Of a stretch of DNA of 64,000 nucleotides, positions 51,817 through 61,150 are shown in pieces; the stretch's first letter is position 1; each line of letters starts with the position of its first letter. The stretch lies in contig CAJWML010000001.1 in the NCBI GenBank assembly GCA_913043285.1, forward strand, positions 682,001 to 746,000. Direction: 5' to 3'. A program made the translations under genes and the position numbers. This stretch comes from CAKZNE01 sp002695025 (GTDB lineage Bacteria; Bacteroidota; Bacteroidia; Flavobacteriales; Schleiferiaceae). The notes below the pieces were generated by a model that saw nothing but the letters and a program-made list of their open reading frames with translations, made no database searches and was not told the origin of the DNA.

Positions 51817-54800
51817 GGTCAGAGGGTTTTTGGTAATTGTCATCATCTTCACCGGTATATCGGTCGGCCAGGGCGAAACCTTCGGAAAGAGGACCTTCCT
51901 CCTCATCGCGGATCAGCTTTTTGCCATCGGCCAGGCTTCCGAAAATGAAATAAAGACCGGGAACGATAACCACCCCGAATAAGGTTCCGAAAAGCATACC
52001 TCCCAGGGCCGAAGCGCCAATGGTTTGGTTGCCGATAGCTCCGGCACCCGTAGCAACAATAAGCGGTATCAAACCGGCAATAAAAGCAAAGGAGGTCATG
52101 AGGATAGGTCGGAAGCGTACCTTGGCGCCTTCAATGGCTGCCTGTAAGATCGTCATACCCTGCTGCCTTTTCTGTACGGCAAACTCCACGATCAGTACCG
52201 CGTTCTTACCGAGCAGACCCACGAGCATGATCAGCCCGATCTGGGCATAGATGTCGTTGTCCAGTCCCATTACCTTCAGCAGCAGGAAGGACCCGAACAC
52301 CCCAACGGGTAAAGAGAAGATCACCGAGAGTGGTATGATGAAACTCTCATATTGGGCCGCCAGTACGAAGTACACAAATATCAATACCACCAGGAAGATA
52401 TACAGCGACTCATTGCCACGGTTGGCCTCGTCATAGGAGAGGCCTTCCCATGCTATATCGTAGCCGCGAGGCAGGCTTTTGGCAGCCACTTCGCGAATGG
52501 CTTGAATGGCATCTGCCGTAGTATAGCCTTTGGCGGGTAAACCCTGGATGGCGGCCGAATTGTACATATTGTAACGGGTAATCTCGTTAGGCCCCTGGGT
52601 TTTTACCAGCTTCATGAAAGAGGAATAGGGTACCATTTCCCCTTCCTCGTTCTTCACGTACATCTTCAGGATATCGGATGGCAATCTCCGGAATTTGGGG
52701 TCGGACTGCACATACACTTTAAAGAAACGGTTGAACTTGATGAAGCCCTGTTCGTAAGTACTACCGATGAGGATGTTGAGGTTCTCCATGGCCTTGCCGA
52801 TGGACACCCCTTTCTGCATGGCCAGGTCATTGTCTATTTCCAACTCGTATTGCGGGTAGTTGGCCGCAAAGAAGGTAAACAGTCCGCTAAGTTCAGGGCG
52901 GTCACCCAAATCTTGCATAAACTGCTTGTTGATGCGGTCAAAGTCCTGGTAATCCGTAGTAGTGGTTTTGTCGAGCAGGCGTAAGGAGAAACCACCGGAT
53001 GAACCAAAACCGGGAATAGCCGGGGGTTCAAAAAACTCCACGATGGCACCCAGTCCCCTGGATTCTTCTTCCAGCTCTTCCATGATCTCTTTAACGCTAT
53101 GCTTGCGCTCTGACCAGGGCTTGAGGTTGATAAGACAAGTACCGGCATTGGAGCCACGCCCTTCCGTCATGATCTCGTAACCGGCTAATGAAGAAACGGA
53201 CTCTACGCCCTCCACTTCTTCACAGATCTTTTGAAGTTGCTGTGAAACTTTATTGGTCCGCTCCAGGGTAGCTCCGGGAGGGGTCTGTATAATGGCATAA
53301 ATGGTTCCCTGGTCTTCACTAGGAATAAAACCGGAAGGAAGTATCTGGTTTTCAATAAAAATACCGGCACAAAAGATGAGCAGCACACCCCAGGTAACCC
53401 ACTTGCGGTTGGTGATCCTTTTAAGGGCTCCCACATAGTGCCCGGTGAGTTTATCAAACCCACGGTTAAAACCATCCAGCCCACGGGTAAGTAAGTTGGA
53501 TTTACGTTCCTTACCATGATGGTTTTTCAGGAGCATAGCACAGAGTACCGGGGTAAGGGTGAGGGCAATAATAGCGGATATCACGATGGAGCTGGCCATG
53601 GTGATGGAAAACTGGCGGTAGAAGGTGCCTACCGGGCCTGACATGAAGGAGATCGGCAGGAATACGGATACCATTACTGCGGTAATGGCTATAATAGCGC
53701 CACTGATCTCGCCTAACACCCTTCGTACCGCCTGGTAAGGTGTAAGGTGCGGCATTTCCTCCATTTTGGCGTGTACCGCTTCCACCACCACAATAGCATC
53801 ATCCACCACAATACCGATGGCCAGTACCAGTGCAAAGAGGGTAACCAGGTTGATGGACAAACCAAAGAACTGTATCACGAAGAAGGCCCCGATCAGGGAA
53901 ACGGGAACCGCCAGGATGGGGATGAGCGTAGAGCGCCAGTCCCCCAAAAAGATAAACACTACCAGTGCTACCAGGATGAACGCATCACGCAGGGTGTGGA
54001 CCACCTGTTCAATAGAAGCATCCAGGAACTGCGAAACGTCATAGCTGATCTTATAGTCCATGCCGGGAGGAAAGGAACCCTCCATCTCCTTAAGGCTGGC
54101 CTTTACTTCTTTGATCACTTCGCTGGCGTTACTGCCGTAATTCTGTTTCAGCACGATAGCCGCAGAAGGGTGTCCGTCCAGGTTGGAGTAGATATCAAAA
54201 AACTCACTGTCCAGTTCTACGTGGCCAATGTCTTTAAGGTGGATGCTTTCTCCTTCTGAATTAGCCCGGATGATCACATTTTCATATTGTTCCGGTTCGT
54301 TAAAGCGGCCTTTATAGGTCAATACATATTCCAGGGACTGTGCTTTAATTCCGGAGCTTTGTCCTATCCGCCCCGGGCGGCCCACAATGCTTTGTTCCTG
54401 CAGGGCTTCCATCACCTCGTCAATGGAGATGTTGTAGGCCCGCATTCGGTCCGGGTTCAGCCAAACGCGCATAGCGTACCTGCGGCTTCCCAATATCTGT
54501 GCCCGTGCCACCCCCTTTATCCGGTTGATCTCGGGGATCATTTTTACATCGGCATAGTTGTACAGGTACTTTTCATCCATGCTCTCATTGGTGCTGTACA
54601 GGTTTACATACATGAGCATACTGGGCTGGATGGGGGTAATAATTACCCCTTCCCGCTGGACGAGTTCCGGCAGGAGCGGCATAACCTGGTCCACGCGGGT
54701 TTTTACCCGCATTACCGCCTGGTTGGGATCGGTGCCCGGTTCAAAGATGATACGTAGGGTAGCTTCTCCGGCACTGGTGGCATCCGTAGCCATATAGCGC

Positions 54801-55024
54801 ATATCCTGCACACCGTTAATGGCGTTTTCCAGGGTTATAAGGGTGGATTTTACCAGTACATCAGCACTGGAGCCAGGGTAGGCGATGAAGATGTTCACCG
54901 TGGTGGGTGCAATTTGCGGGAATTGCGAAATAGGCAATTGCTTGATCGCCAACGTTCCCACAAACACGATAATGATGGATATGACGATGGCGAAGACCGG
55001 CCGTCTTATGAATTTGCTAAACAT
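51806..55024 (-). CDS. RND efflux pump, HAE1 family inner membrane subunit
   Basis: 1072 residues, AcrB/MexB size. Twelve transmembrane helices are interspersed with two large periplasmic loops. Hallmarks: FIRRPVFAIVISIIIVFVG at the start, the proton-relay DD in TM4 (GIVVDDAIVVVEAV), PTTVNIFIAYPG, FIPSEDQGTIYAIIQTPPGA, and GMLFGTLFGVVIVPGLYF near the end. It exports hydrophobic drugs, detergents or metabolites using the proton gradient. It lies 22 bases after the adaptor gene and overlaps the channel gene. Confidence 0.95.
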   Translation of the reverse strand: MFSKFIRRPVFAIVISIIIVFVGTLAIKQLPISQFPQIAPTTVNIFIAYPGSSADVLVKSTLITLENAINGVQDMRYMATDATSAGEATLRIIFEPGTDPNQAVMRVKTRVDQVMPLLPELVQREGVIITPIQPSMLMYVNLYSTNESMDEKYLYNYADVKMIPEINRIKGVARAQILGSRRYAMRVWLNPDRMRAYNISIDEVMEALQEQSIVGRPGRIGQSSGIKAQSLEYVLTYKGRFNEPEQYENVIIRANSEGESIHLKDIGHVELDSEFFDIYSNLDGHPSAAIVLKQNYGSNASEVIKEVKASLKEMEGSFPPGMDYKISYDVSQFLDASIEQVVHTLRDAFILVALVVFIFLGDWRSTLIPILAVPVSLIGAFFVIQFFGLSINLVTLFALVLAIGIVVDDAIVVVEAVHAKMEEMPHLTPYQAVRRVLGEISGAIIAITAVMVSVFLPISFMSGPVGTFYRQFSITMASSIVISAIIALTLTPVLCAMLLKNHHGKERKSNLLTRGLDGFNRGFDKLTGHYVGALKRITNRKWVTWGVLLIFCAGIFIENQILPSGFIPSEDQGTIYAIIQTPPGATLERTNKVSQQLQKICEEVEGVESVSSLAGYEIMTEGRGSNAGTCLINLKPWSERKHSVKEIMEELEEESRGLGAIVEFFEPPAIPGFGSSGGFSLRLLDKTTTTDYQDFDRINKQFMQDLGDRPELSGLFTFFAANYPQYELEIDNDLAMQKGVSIGKAMENLNILIGSTYEQGFIKFNRFFKVYVQSDPKFRRLPSDILKMYVKNEEGEMVPYSSFMKLVKTQGPNEITRYNMYNSAAIQGLPAKGYTTADAIQAIREVAAKSLPRGYDIAWEGLSYDEANRGNESLYIFLVVLIFVYFVLAAQYESFIIPLSVIFSLPVGVFGSFLLLKVMGLDNDIYAQIGLIMLVGLLGKNAVLIVEFAVQKRQQGMTILQAAIEGAKVRFRPILMTSFAFIAGLIPLIVATGAGAIGNQTIGASALGGMLFGTLFGVVIVPGLYFIFGSLADGKKLIRDEEEGPLSEGFALADRYTGEDDDNYQKPSDHEK

Positions 55025-55046
55025 GATCTAAGTTTTTGGGATTCAC

Positions 55047-56129
55047 CTATTCTGCGTACAGATCAAGCTCAGAAAGAGCTTTTTCAGGCTTCACAAATTC
55101 GTACTCGATCTCTTCATTTTCCCGTACCAGGCGCAGGCCTTCCAGCAGGATCTTATCACCTTCCTTCAAGCCGCTCTTAATGGCATAGATATGAGGCATT
55201 TCTGCCGCTACTTCAATTTCCCGGGAGTGGATGGTGTGATGTTCATCAATAACGAACACATAGCGTTTGTCCAGCACTTCAAAGGTGGCTTTTTGCGGTA
55301 TAAGCAGCACATCTTTAAGAGGAACCCTCATCAGCACGTTACCGGTTTCCCCGTGACGCAGCAGGCGGTTGGGGTTGGAGAATACCGCCCGGAAAGGAAT
55401 GTTACCGGTCTCGTTATTGAAATCGGCTTCAATGGTTTCCACCTTACCGGAGTGTTCAAAGAGCTTATTGTTGGCCATGAGGAGCTTAACCTCTACAATG
55501 CTATCCTTGCGCACGTTAGAGCGGTAATCCAGGTACTCGGCTTCGGGCACGTTATAATACACCCACATCTGGCTGTTGTCAGACAGATTGGTGAGCAGGT
55601 CGCCTTCATCCACGAGGCTGCCGAGCCTTACGTGAAAACGGTCGATGATACCATCAAATGGTGCCCGGATCTCGGTAAACTGGAGGTGCACCTGTGCCAG
55701 GGCCAGCTCGGCTTTAGCCTTCTCAAACTTGGCACGGGCCATGGCCAGCTCGTTAGGTGCTACAATGTTGCTATCTGCCAGGGTTTTGGTGTTTTGGTAT
55801 TCAATTTCAGCAAAACTGGCCTCGGCTTTGGCTTTTTGGAATTCGGCTTCATAAAGGCGTGGCATGATCTGGAAGAGCAATTGACCTTCCTTTACAAAAT
55901 CGCCTTCATCAACATAAATCTTTTGCAGGTAGCCACGTTCCTGAGCGCGCAGCTCAATGTGACTGATGGAATGGATCTGGCAAACGTACTCCTCGGTAAT
56001 GGAGGTGTCTGTTCGCATGGGGCTGGTTACCAAAAATTTGGTTTCGGCTTCCTTTTTTTCTGCTTTTGATTGACAGCTTGTGTGGCCCAATAATGCACAC
56101 AAACTCATGAACATGAGCGTTCTCCTCAT
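55047..56129 (-). CDS. RND efflux periplasmic adaptor (AcrA-type)
   Basis: 360 residues; lipoprotein signal with Cys19 (LLGHTSCQS). Typical membrane fusion protein layout: barrel-sandwich halves (ELRAQERGYLQKIYVDEGDFVKEG, EIRAPFDGIIDRF), a helical hairpin at about 95-140, and a beta barrel (GETGNVLMRVPLKDVLLIPQKAT). First gene of the pump operon. No TetR- or AraC-type regulator lies next to it. Confidence 0.94.
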   Translation of the reverse strand: MRRTLMFMSLCALLGHTSCQSKAEKKEAETKFLVTSPMRTDTSITEEYVCQIHSISHIELRAQERGYLQKIYVDEGDFVKEGQLLFQIMPRLYEAEFQKAKAEASFAEIEYQNTKTLADSNIVAPNELAMARAKFEKAKAELALAQVHLQFTEIRAPFDGIIDRFHVRLGSLVDEGDLLTNLSDNSQMWVYYNVPEAEYLDYRSNVRKDSIVEVKLLMANNKLFEHSGKVETIEADFNNETGNIPFRAVFSNPNRLLRHGETGNVLMRVPLKDVLLIPQKATFEVLDKRYVFVIDEHHTIHSREIEVAAEMPHIYAIKSGLKEGDKILLEGLRLVRENEEIEYEFVKPEKALSELDLYAE

Positions 56130-56286
56130 AATAATTTTTACTTTAAAAAAAACGAATAGGGTTTGGTGCCGATAGATTTAGTAAGTGCGCGGCACAACAC
56201 ACTCGCCCGGTTCTTAAGCTTGTGGATCAAACAAAAGGTTGAGCGGGCAAAAACGGAATTCAGGCTTTAGAAAGCCTGGTCTTATC

Positions 56287-56694
56287 CTATAGCCGGAAAA
56301 CCCGGAAAAGGATATACCACCTGTGTGAGGTAAGATCAGAGAAATGCCTGGAAAAGGCGGAACGCTTGTTACAATTGCGGAGCAGGCAGGCTACCTGGGT
56401 AGCTGCAGTAGCCATAAGGGCGTGGCTGCTTCCGGTTTTTTTGGAGGACGATACTTCGTTTTCCTCCACCTCATTTTCGGCCACTTCGGCCTTGAGGTCT
56501 TTTTGGGAGCCGGACAGGGGCGATTGCACCATGTACACCTGGTTTCCTGCGGCATCCATACCTGCCAGGTGAACCAGCTTTCCGGCTGAAGGATAAAAGG
56601 CATTTCCGGGCTGTGTAAAAGCATGTATATGCCCGTGGGCACTTACCAGCAAGAGGCACAGCGTTAGAACATATTTGGAAAAAGCTTTCATCAT
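56287..56694 (-). CDS. Small exported hypothetical protein
   Basis: 135 residues with a signal peptide (YVLTLCLLLVSAHGHIHA), then a short beta region, a Glu/Ser-rich linker (EVAENEVEENEVSSSKK), and a basic, Cys-containing tail ending in RWYILFRVFRL. I recognise no function. It lies 157 bases upstream of the RND adaptor on the same strand. The two could be co-transcribed. Confidence 0.55.
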   Translation of the reverse strand: MMKAFSKYVLTLCLLLVSAHGHIHAFTQPGNAFYPSAGKLVHLAGMDAAGNQVYMVQSPLSGSQKDLKAEVAENEVEENEVSSSKKTGSSHALMATAATQVACLLRNCNKRSAFSRHFSDLTSHRWYILFRVFRL

Positions 56695-57078
56695 TTGGGG
56701 GGCAAAACTACATCAGCTTTGCAATACGGGCAAGATGAGGGTCTTAAAAATTTGTTAATATGGTTTATGCTAAGGTTTTGTTGGCCTTTTTTTAGTATCG
56801 AAGGCATAGTGGAAAAACGCGAAAGCCTGTTGTTAACGGATAATCCGGCCGGGCGCCTGTCTATGGTTGAGGGGAACCAGGAGATAAAGGAGTTGTAGGA
56901 TCCGGTACCTTGGGGTACCGTATAAAGATCAAAAAACAGCCCTATTGGAACCCATAGAATTGTATGCTTTGGCCTAAGGAATCTACCATCTGTTTTCAGA
57001 CGGGTAATTTAAAGTGTGGGCGAGGCAACTCTATCCGGAGCTTACAGTGTCTTTTCAGCGGAACACCAATTGACACCC
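56695..57078. other. Gene-free spacer
   Basis: A 67-codon plus-strand frame (56695-56898) lacks any family or coding feature. I see no RNA gene, strong promoter or repeat. Confidence 0.5.
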
Positions 57079-58281
57079 GTGAAAAAACTATTTCTCCTTA
57101 CTGCCTTTTCCTTCGTTATATTTTCCTGCCGTAAAGCAGAGGCCCCGGAAAAATTCCGGGTAAGTTATAATCAAACGATAGAAACGTATTTCCTGGCGGA
57201 ATTGCTGGCGGTACCTTACCGTAAGACCAATTCACAATGGGAGAATTACAAGCTTAATACCTGCCGGGCTTATCAACCTATGGTTAATATAGCCCTGGAG
57301 CGTTATAATGCACCCGAAAACCAAGGTTTTGCCAGGGCTACCGCCCGCTTTTGCGATACTCTGGTGTTCTATAACTATGGCAATGATATTATCATGCCTA
57401 TCCTGATGCAATTACCGGAATTCGGAACCGGTCAAAAACCCGGATCGTTTGAATGGCCGGAATCGATATCTGTAGATCCGAAACAGAAGCAAGAACTTAA
57501 AAGTATTATTGCCGATTACCTGCTTCAACTACATGACTTTTATGAGATCCGGCAATTACAGAACTTCTACCGGGCGCATGCTGACTTTTACCAGGGGGCT
57601 ATCCGGGAATTGGAATCCCACATACCAAAAGGGTTTACCAGGGCCATGGAAGACTATTATGGTGAGGAGCGGGTGGAATATGTGGCGATAGTCAGCCCGA
57701 TGGAGATATGGCCTATAGAGGAGCACGAAGCACGTGGTATTGCCGCCCCGGTTACCACAAACGGCCAAACCGTGGTGTACGAGATCATGAGCCCCTATGT
57801 GGAGGTGCCTGTGCAGGATACCGGGAAATACCAACAGTATGGCTATGACTACGAATACACTGCGCGCTTTCTTACGGTGCATGAGTTTAGCCATTCCTTT
57901 GTAAACCCGGTATTATCACAATACAAGGAAAGGATTGATTCTTCAGCGTATTTGTTTACCGATCCATTGCGCGAAAAAATGGCCACCAAAGGGGTAGGTA
58001 ACTGGTGGGGTTTTGTGGTGGAAAGTTGCGTGCGCCTGGGGGAGATACGCATTGCGGCCTTACAGGGGGATGAGGAGCGGGAACAAAAACTGCGTGAGTA
58101 CCATACTGAGCAGGAGGGTTTTATTTTCCTGCCGGAGTTGGAAGCAAAGATCCTGAAATATGAAGCCAGGCGTGAAGAATATCCACAATGGAAGGACTTT
58201 TTCCCGGAGTTGTTGCAGGTGTTTGAAAGCAGTGATACGGCTACGGTAAATAGTCGCGTGAGGGCGTTGAAGGCGGGTTAA
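57079..58281 (+). CDS. DUF4932-type putative zinc-peptidase lipoprotein
   Basis: 400 residues from the GTG at 57079, chosen because it begins a lipoprotein signal (VKKLFLLTAFSFVIFSC); the ATG at 57016 would bury it. The mature part is mostly helical, and H268-E-F-S-H272 in LTVHEFSHSFVNP is a zinc-binding HExxH. A later Glu in FVVESCVRLGE could be the third ligand. The features match DUF4932. Substrate is unknown. It is a single gene with repeats immediately after it. Confidence 0.8.
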   Translation: MKKLFLLTAFSFVIFSCRKAEAPEKFRVSYNQTIETYFLAELLAVPYRKTNSQWENYKLNTCRAYQPMVNIALERYNAPENQGFARATARFCDTLVFYNYGNDIIMPILMQLPEFGTGQKPGSFEWPESISVDPKQKQELKSIIADYLLQLHDFYEIRQLQNFYRAHADFYQGAIRELESHIPKGFTRAMEDYYGEERVEYVAIVSPMEIWPIEEHEARGIAAPVTTNGQTVVYEIMSPYVEVPVQDTGKYQQYGYDYEYTARFLTVHEFSHSFVNPVLSQYKERIDSSAYLFTDPLREKMATKGVGNWWGFVVESCVRLGEIRIAALQGDEEREQKLREYHTEQEGFIFLPELEAKILKYEARREEYPQWKDFFPELLQVFESSDTATVNSRVRALKAG

Positions 58282-58282
58282 G

Positions 58283-58406
58283 TGCCTCCTTCGACTAGAA
58301 TTGTGGTCATCCTGAGCGGATCGTATGTCGCCATAGCTTCAGCGATGGAACAGTCGAAGGATAGACCATAATAACTCTCTAACAAGCTTTGACTCCGCTC
58401 AGCCTA
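58283..58406. repeat. Cluster of interspersed repeat copies
   Basis: Degenerate copies: CTCCTTCGACT at 58287-58297; CATCCTGAGCGGATCG at 58309-58324 with its partner CAGTCGAAGGAT at 58351-58362, split by a 26-base insertion; and TTTGACTCCGCTCAG at 58388-58402. They form several inverted pairs just after the DUF4932 gene. Confidence 0.75.
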
Positions 58407-58475
58407 ACAAAGTAATAATTCTACGTTAAACCTTTTGGGATAATTATCTCCACTTAATTCGTGAAAACAAAATTC

Positions 58476-58507
58476 GGGTCATGCTGAGCGGAGTCGAAGC
58501 GCGACCC
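58476..58507. repeat. Interspersed palindromic repeat upstream of GIY-YIG
   Basis: GGGTC...GACCC arms flank ATGCTGAGCGGAGTCGAAGC. The ATG inside the repeat is in frame with the GIY-YIG gene but is unlikely to be its start. Confidence 0.85.
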
Positions 58508-58528
58508 ACGGTTTTGTATATTCATGAT

Positions 58529-58852
58529 ATGAAAACCTACTGGGTGTACATGCTACGTTGTGCAGATCAATCCTATTATACCGGTATTACCAATGACCTG
58601 GAATTACGATGGGAACAACACCGGCAAGGAACTGATCCCAAAGCCTACACCTATTCCCGCAGACCCTTAGAACTGGTTTTTGCGGAAGTCTTTAATGATC
58701 CTCAACAAGCCATTGCCTGGGAAAAGAAGATCAAAGGTTGGACCCGTGCTAAGAAACAGGCTTTAATTGATAAGAATGGGGATAAGCTGAAAGATCTATC
58801 GGTTTGTAAAAATCAAACTCATTCCAGCAACCAAAACAAAGGGTCATCCTGA
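58529..58852 (+). CDS. GIY-YIG nuclease-domain protein
   Basis: 107 residues from the ATG at 58529; an in-frame ATG at 58481 only translates the upstream repeat. The single GIY-YIG domain shows YWVYMLRCADQSYYTGIT (V-Y-M for GIY, Y-Y-T-G for YIG), the catalytic-type Arg in LELRWEQHRQG, and EKKIKGWTRAKK. It is of the UPF0213/YhbQ size class. A repeat copy ends 21 bases before its start, and another begins about 20 bases after its stop. Confidence 0.9.
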   Translation: MKTYWVYMLRCADQSYYTGITNDLELRWEQHRQGTDPKAYTYSRRPLELVFAEVFNDPQQAIAWEKKIKGWTRAKKQALIDKNGDKLKDLSVCKNQTHSSNQNKGSS

Positions 58853-58865
58853 TTTACTAATAAAC

Positions 58866-58964
58866 AATAATTGTCACTCTGAGCGGAGTCGAAGAGCGAC
58901 AGTTATGACTGAAAATTATCTCTCCAAGCCGGGCCTCCTTCGACTCCGCTCAGGATGACCCTGT
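58866..58964. repeat. Composite interspersed repeat, copy B
   Basis: GTCACTCTGAGCGGAGTCGA at 58873-58892 and its reversed copy CCTTCGACTCCGCTCAGGAT at 58937-58956 flank a spacer resembling that at 30664-30697. The element begins about 14 bases after the GIY-YIG stop. Confidence 0.88.
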
Positions 58965-58977
58965 GTTGGTGTAAAAA

Positions 58978-59005
58978 GTAAAACCCCGCACCAGGCGGGG
59001 TTTTA
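58978..59005 (-). terminator. Terminator of the proline operon
   Basis: AAACCCCGC (58981-58989) pairs with GCGGGGTTT (58995-59003). On the minus strand T-rich sequence follows. It lies 26 bases past the proA stop. Confidence 0.8.
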
Positions 59006-59029
59006 ACGTTTATCTATCGGCTTCTTCAA

Positions 59030-60229
59030 TTATTTCCTAATCTGCCCATCACCGTACACATAGTATTTGTTGGTCACCAGTTGCTTGAGGCCCAGGGGAC
59101 CGCGGTGGTGCAGTTTGTCGGTACTGATGGCCAATTCGGCACCTACGCCCATCTGTCCACCATCGGTAAAGCGGGTGGAGGCGTTGCGGTATACCGCAGC
59201 ACTGTCTACTTGTTCCATAAATTCCTGGGCCTCGTAGTTGTCCTGCGTCATAATGGTGGCCGAGTGTCCACCGGAATAATGGTTGATCTTTTCAATGGCA
59301 TCGTGCAGGCCATCCGCGGCACCTAAACAAATCTTCATGGCGAGGAATTCCTCGTACCAGGTGTTTTCATCCGGGATGGACTTTTCATCCGATAAGGTTT
59401 TTTGTACGGTGTCATCCACCAATACCTCTACCTCATGCTCTTTCAGCATCTGGTTAAGGTCCTTCAGGTGCTGTTCGTAATCAGGTTGGTTCACATCCAT
59501 CAGCACCTTATCCAGGGCGTTGCAACCGGAGATCTTATCCGTTTTGGCGTTGAGGATCACCTCTTTGGTCTTGTCCCAGTCCGCATTGGGGCTTACGTAC
59601 AGGAAGTTATTTCCACGTCCGCTCACCAGCACTGCGCATTGAGCGTGTTCCTTCACAAAGCCGATCAGGCGTTCACCACCCCGGGGAACGATGAGGTCCA
59701 GCTTTTGGGTAGGGTTCCGCAGGAACTCCTGGGTTTCGGTACGGTTCATTTTCAGGAACTGTATCCAGTCTTTTTCCAGGCCGTGTTCCGCCAGGGCTTC
59801 GTGCCAGCATTTTACTAATATTTCGTTGCTGTGTACGGCTTCTTTACCGCCTTTCAGCAGGATCTTATTGTTGGCTTTAAAGGCCAGCACAGCCGCTTCA
59901 ATGGTTACGTCCGGGCGCGATTCATAAATGATCATGATGGTGCCGAAGGGTGCCGTTTTATTAATGATCTCCAGGCCGTTCTCCAGCCTGCGGCTTTCCT
60001 TTTCCTTTCCTACGGGATCATCCTGCTCCATCACCTCCAGTACGGCCTGTATCATACCATCTACCTTGGCATCGTTCACCACCAGGCGGTCATACATGGC
60101 GCGGTCGGATTTATCAAAAGCGTCCAGGTCCTTTTTATTGGCGGCAATAATGTTCTGCCTTTCGCGGTCCAGGATATCCATCATGGACTGCAGTACTTTA
60201 TTCTTTATGTCGGTTTGTATGAGTTTCAT
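59030..60229 (-). CDS. proA: Gamma-glutamyl phosphate reductase (glutamate-5-semialdehyde dehydrogenase)
   Basis: 399 residues; second enzyme of proline synthesis, reducing gamma-glutamyl phosphate with NADPH. The aldehyde dehydrogenase fold shows IIYESRPDVTIEAA, LLKGGKEA, LIVPRGGERLI, the catalytic Cys in KISGCNALDK, and SAAVYRNASTRFTDGG. Full length. It is the last gene of the proC-proB-proA operon; a repeat pair lies in the 129-base gap after proB. Confidence 0.95.
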   Translation of the reverse strand: MKLIQTDIKNKVLQSMMDILDRERQNIIAANKKDLDAFDKSDRAMYDRLVVNDAKVDGMIQAVLEVMEQDDPVGKEKESRRLENGLEIINKTAPFGTIMIIYESRPDVTIEAAVLAFKANNKILLKGGKEAVHSNEILVKCWHEALAEHGLEKDWIQFLKMNRTETQEFLRNPTQKLDLIVPRGGERLIGFVKEHAQCAVLVSGRGNNFLYVSPNADWDKTKEVILNAKTDKISGCNALDKVLMDVNQPDYEQHLKDLNQMLKEHEVEVLVDDTVQKTLSDEKSIPDENTWYEEFLAMKICLGAADGLHDAIEKINHYSGGHSATIMTQDNYEAQEFMEQVDSAAVYRNASTRFTDGGQMGVGAELAISTDKLHHRGPLGLKQLVTNKYYVYGDGQIRK

Positions 60230-60258
60230 TTGTTTTTATAATTAGTTAGTAATTGGGC

Positions 60259-60342
60259 CGCCCTTCGATACACCCCGTTCCGGGGTACTCAGGGTGACCC
60301 CTGTTAGTAGTATGTCACTCTGAGCGGAGTCGAAGGGTGACA
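60259..60342. repeat. Interspersed repeat pair between proB and proA
   Basis: CCCTTCGATACACCCCGTTC with CGGGGTACTCAGGGTGACC (60261-60298) is a variant with its own CCCCG/CGGGG hairpin. TGTCACTCTGAGCGGAGTCG (60313-60332) continues AAGGGTGACA. The pair lies within the proline operon. Confidence 0.85.
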
Positions 60343-60358
60343 CGATTTGGTGTTTCGC

Positions 60359-61147
60359 TTAATTCGTAACCATGGTGCCGATCTCCTTGCCGGCAACAAT
60401 GTCCAGGATCACGTTCTCACGCTTACCATTGGTAATAAAGGTGGGAATCCCTTTGGCAGCCGTGCTTTTGGCTACTTCCAGCTTGGAGTCCATTCCACCA
60501 CGACCTTCACCTTCACCTTTATCACTTTTCTGAATGTATTTTTCAACGTCCTGATCCACTTTAACGTGCGGGATCAGTTCGGTGCCTTCATCATCCGGGT
60601 GGCCGGTAAAAAGGCCATCGGTATCGGTGAGCAATATCATCATATCGGCATCGATCAGTTCCGCCACCAGGCTGGCCAGCTCGTCATTATCGGTAAACAT
60701 GCTCATGCTCAATGAAACAGCATCATCCTCATTGGCAATGGGAATAATGCCTTCGGCCAGCAGGCCTTCGTAGCAGTTGATCATGTTCTCGCGGTGCTTA
60801 CCGGGACTAAAATCCCGTTTGGTGGCCAGCACCTGTGCACAGCGCATCCCGTAATCGTGGAAAATGCTGTAGTAGTGGCGCATCATCCGCGGTTGTCCTA
60901 CGGCCGAAAATATCTGCCTGCGTGTAGAACTATCCTTCGGGATACAATCCCCCAGGATCTCCTTTCCCGCAATAGCGGAACCGGAGGAAACCAATACGGT
61001 GAGGATATCTTCCTCGTACAGGGCAGCGATCTGGCGCACCAGCTCTTTCAGTATAGGCCCTACAATGCGATTGTCTTTATTGGTCATCACATTGGTACCT
61101 ACTTTAATTACCACTCTCTTCTTGCGTACTTCTTCCCGTATTTCCAT
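60359..61147 (-). CDS. proB: Glutamate 5-kinase without PUA domain
   Basis: 262 residues; phosphorylates glutamate at the first step of proline synthesis and is the usual site of proline feedback. The amino-acid-kinase domain shows VVIKVGTNVMT, VLVSSGSAIAGKEIL, PIANEDDAVS, ILLTDTDGLFTG and GMDSKLEVAKSTAAKGIPTFI. The C-terminal PUA domain of the 367-residue E. coli enzyme is absent, a known shorter form. Starts three bases after the proC stop. Confidence 0.94.
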   Translation of the reverse strand: MEIREEVRKKRVVIKVGTNVMTNKDNRIVGPILKELVRQIAALYEEDILTVLVSSGSAIAGKEILGDCIPKDSSTRRQIFSAVGQPRMMRHYYSIFHDYGMRCAQVLATKRDFSPGKHRENMINCYEGLLAEGIIPIANEDDAVSLSMSMFTDNDELASLVAELIDADMMILLTDTDGLFTGHPDDEGTELIPHVKVDQDVEKYIQKSDKGEGEGRGGMDSKLEVAKSTAAKGIPTFITNGKRENVILDIVAGKEIGTMVTN

Positions 61148-61150
61148 GGC

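Noticed and set aside
51817..51906. Longer start for the outer membrane channel
   Set aside because: It would overlap the pump gene by 100 bases and spoil the lipoprotein signal that starts at 51816.
55191..56069. 292-codon plus-strand frame opposite the RND adaptor
   Set aside because: It mirrors the adaptor gene in antisense, with no family, signal or start context.
56695..56898. 67-codon frame upstream of the DUF4932 gene
   Set aside because: No family likeness, no promoter or start signal; composition is not convincing.
58481..58528. Longer start for the GIY-YIG gene
   Set aside because: The extra 16 codons only translate the interspersed repeat; the GIY-YIG domain begins right after the ATG at 58529.
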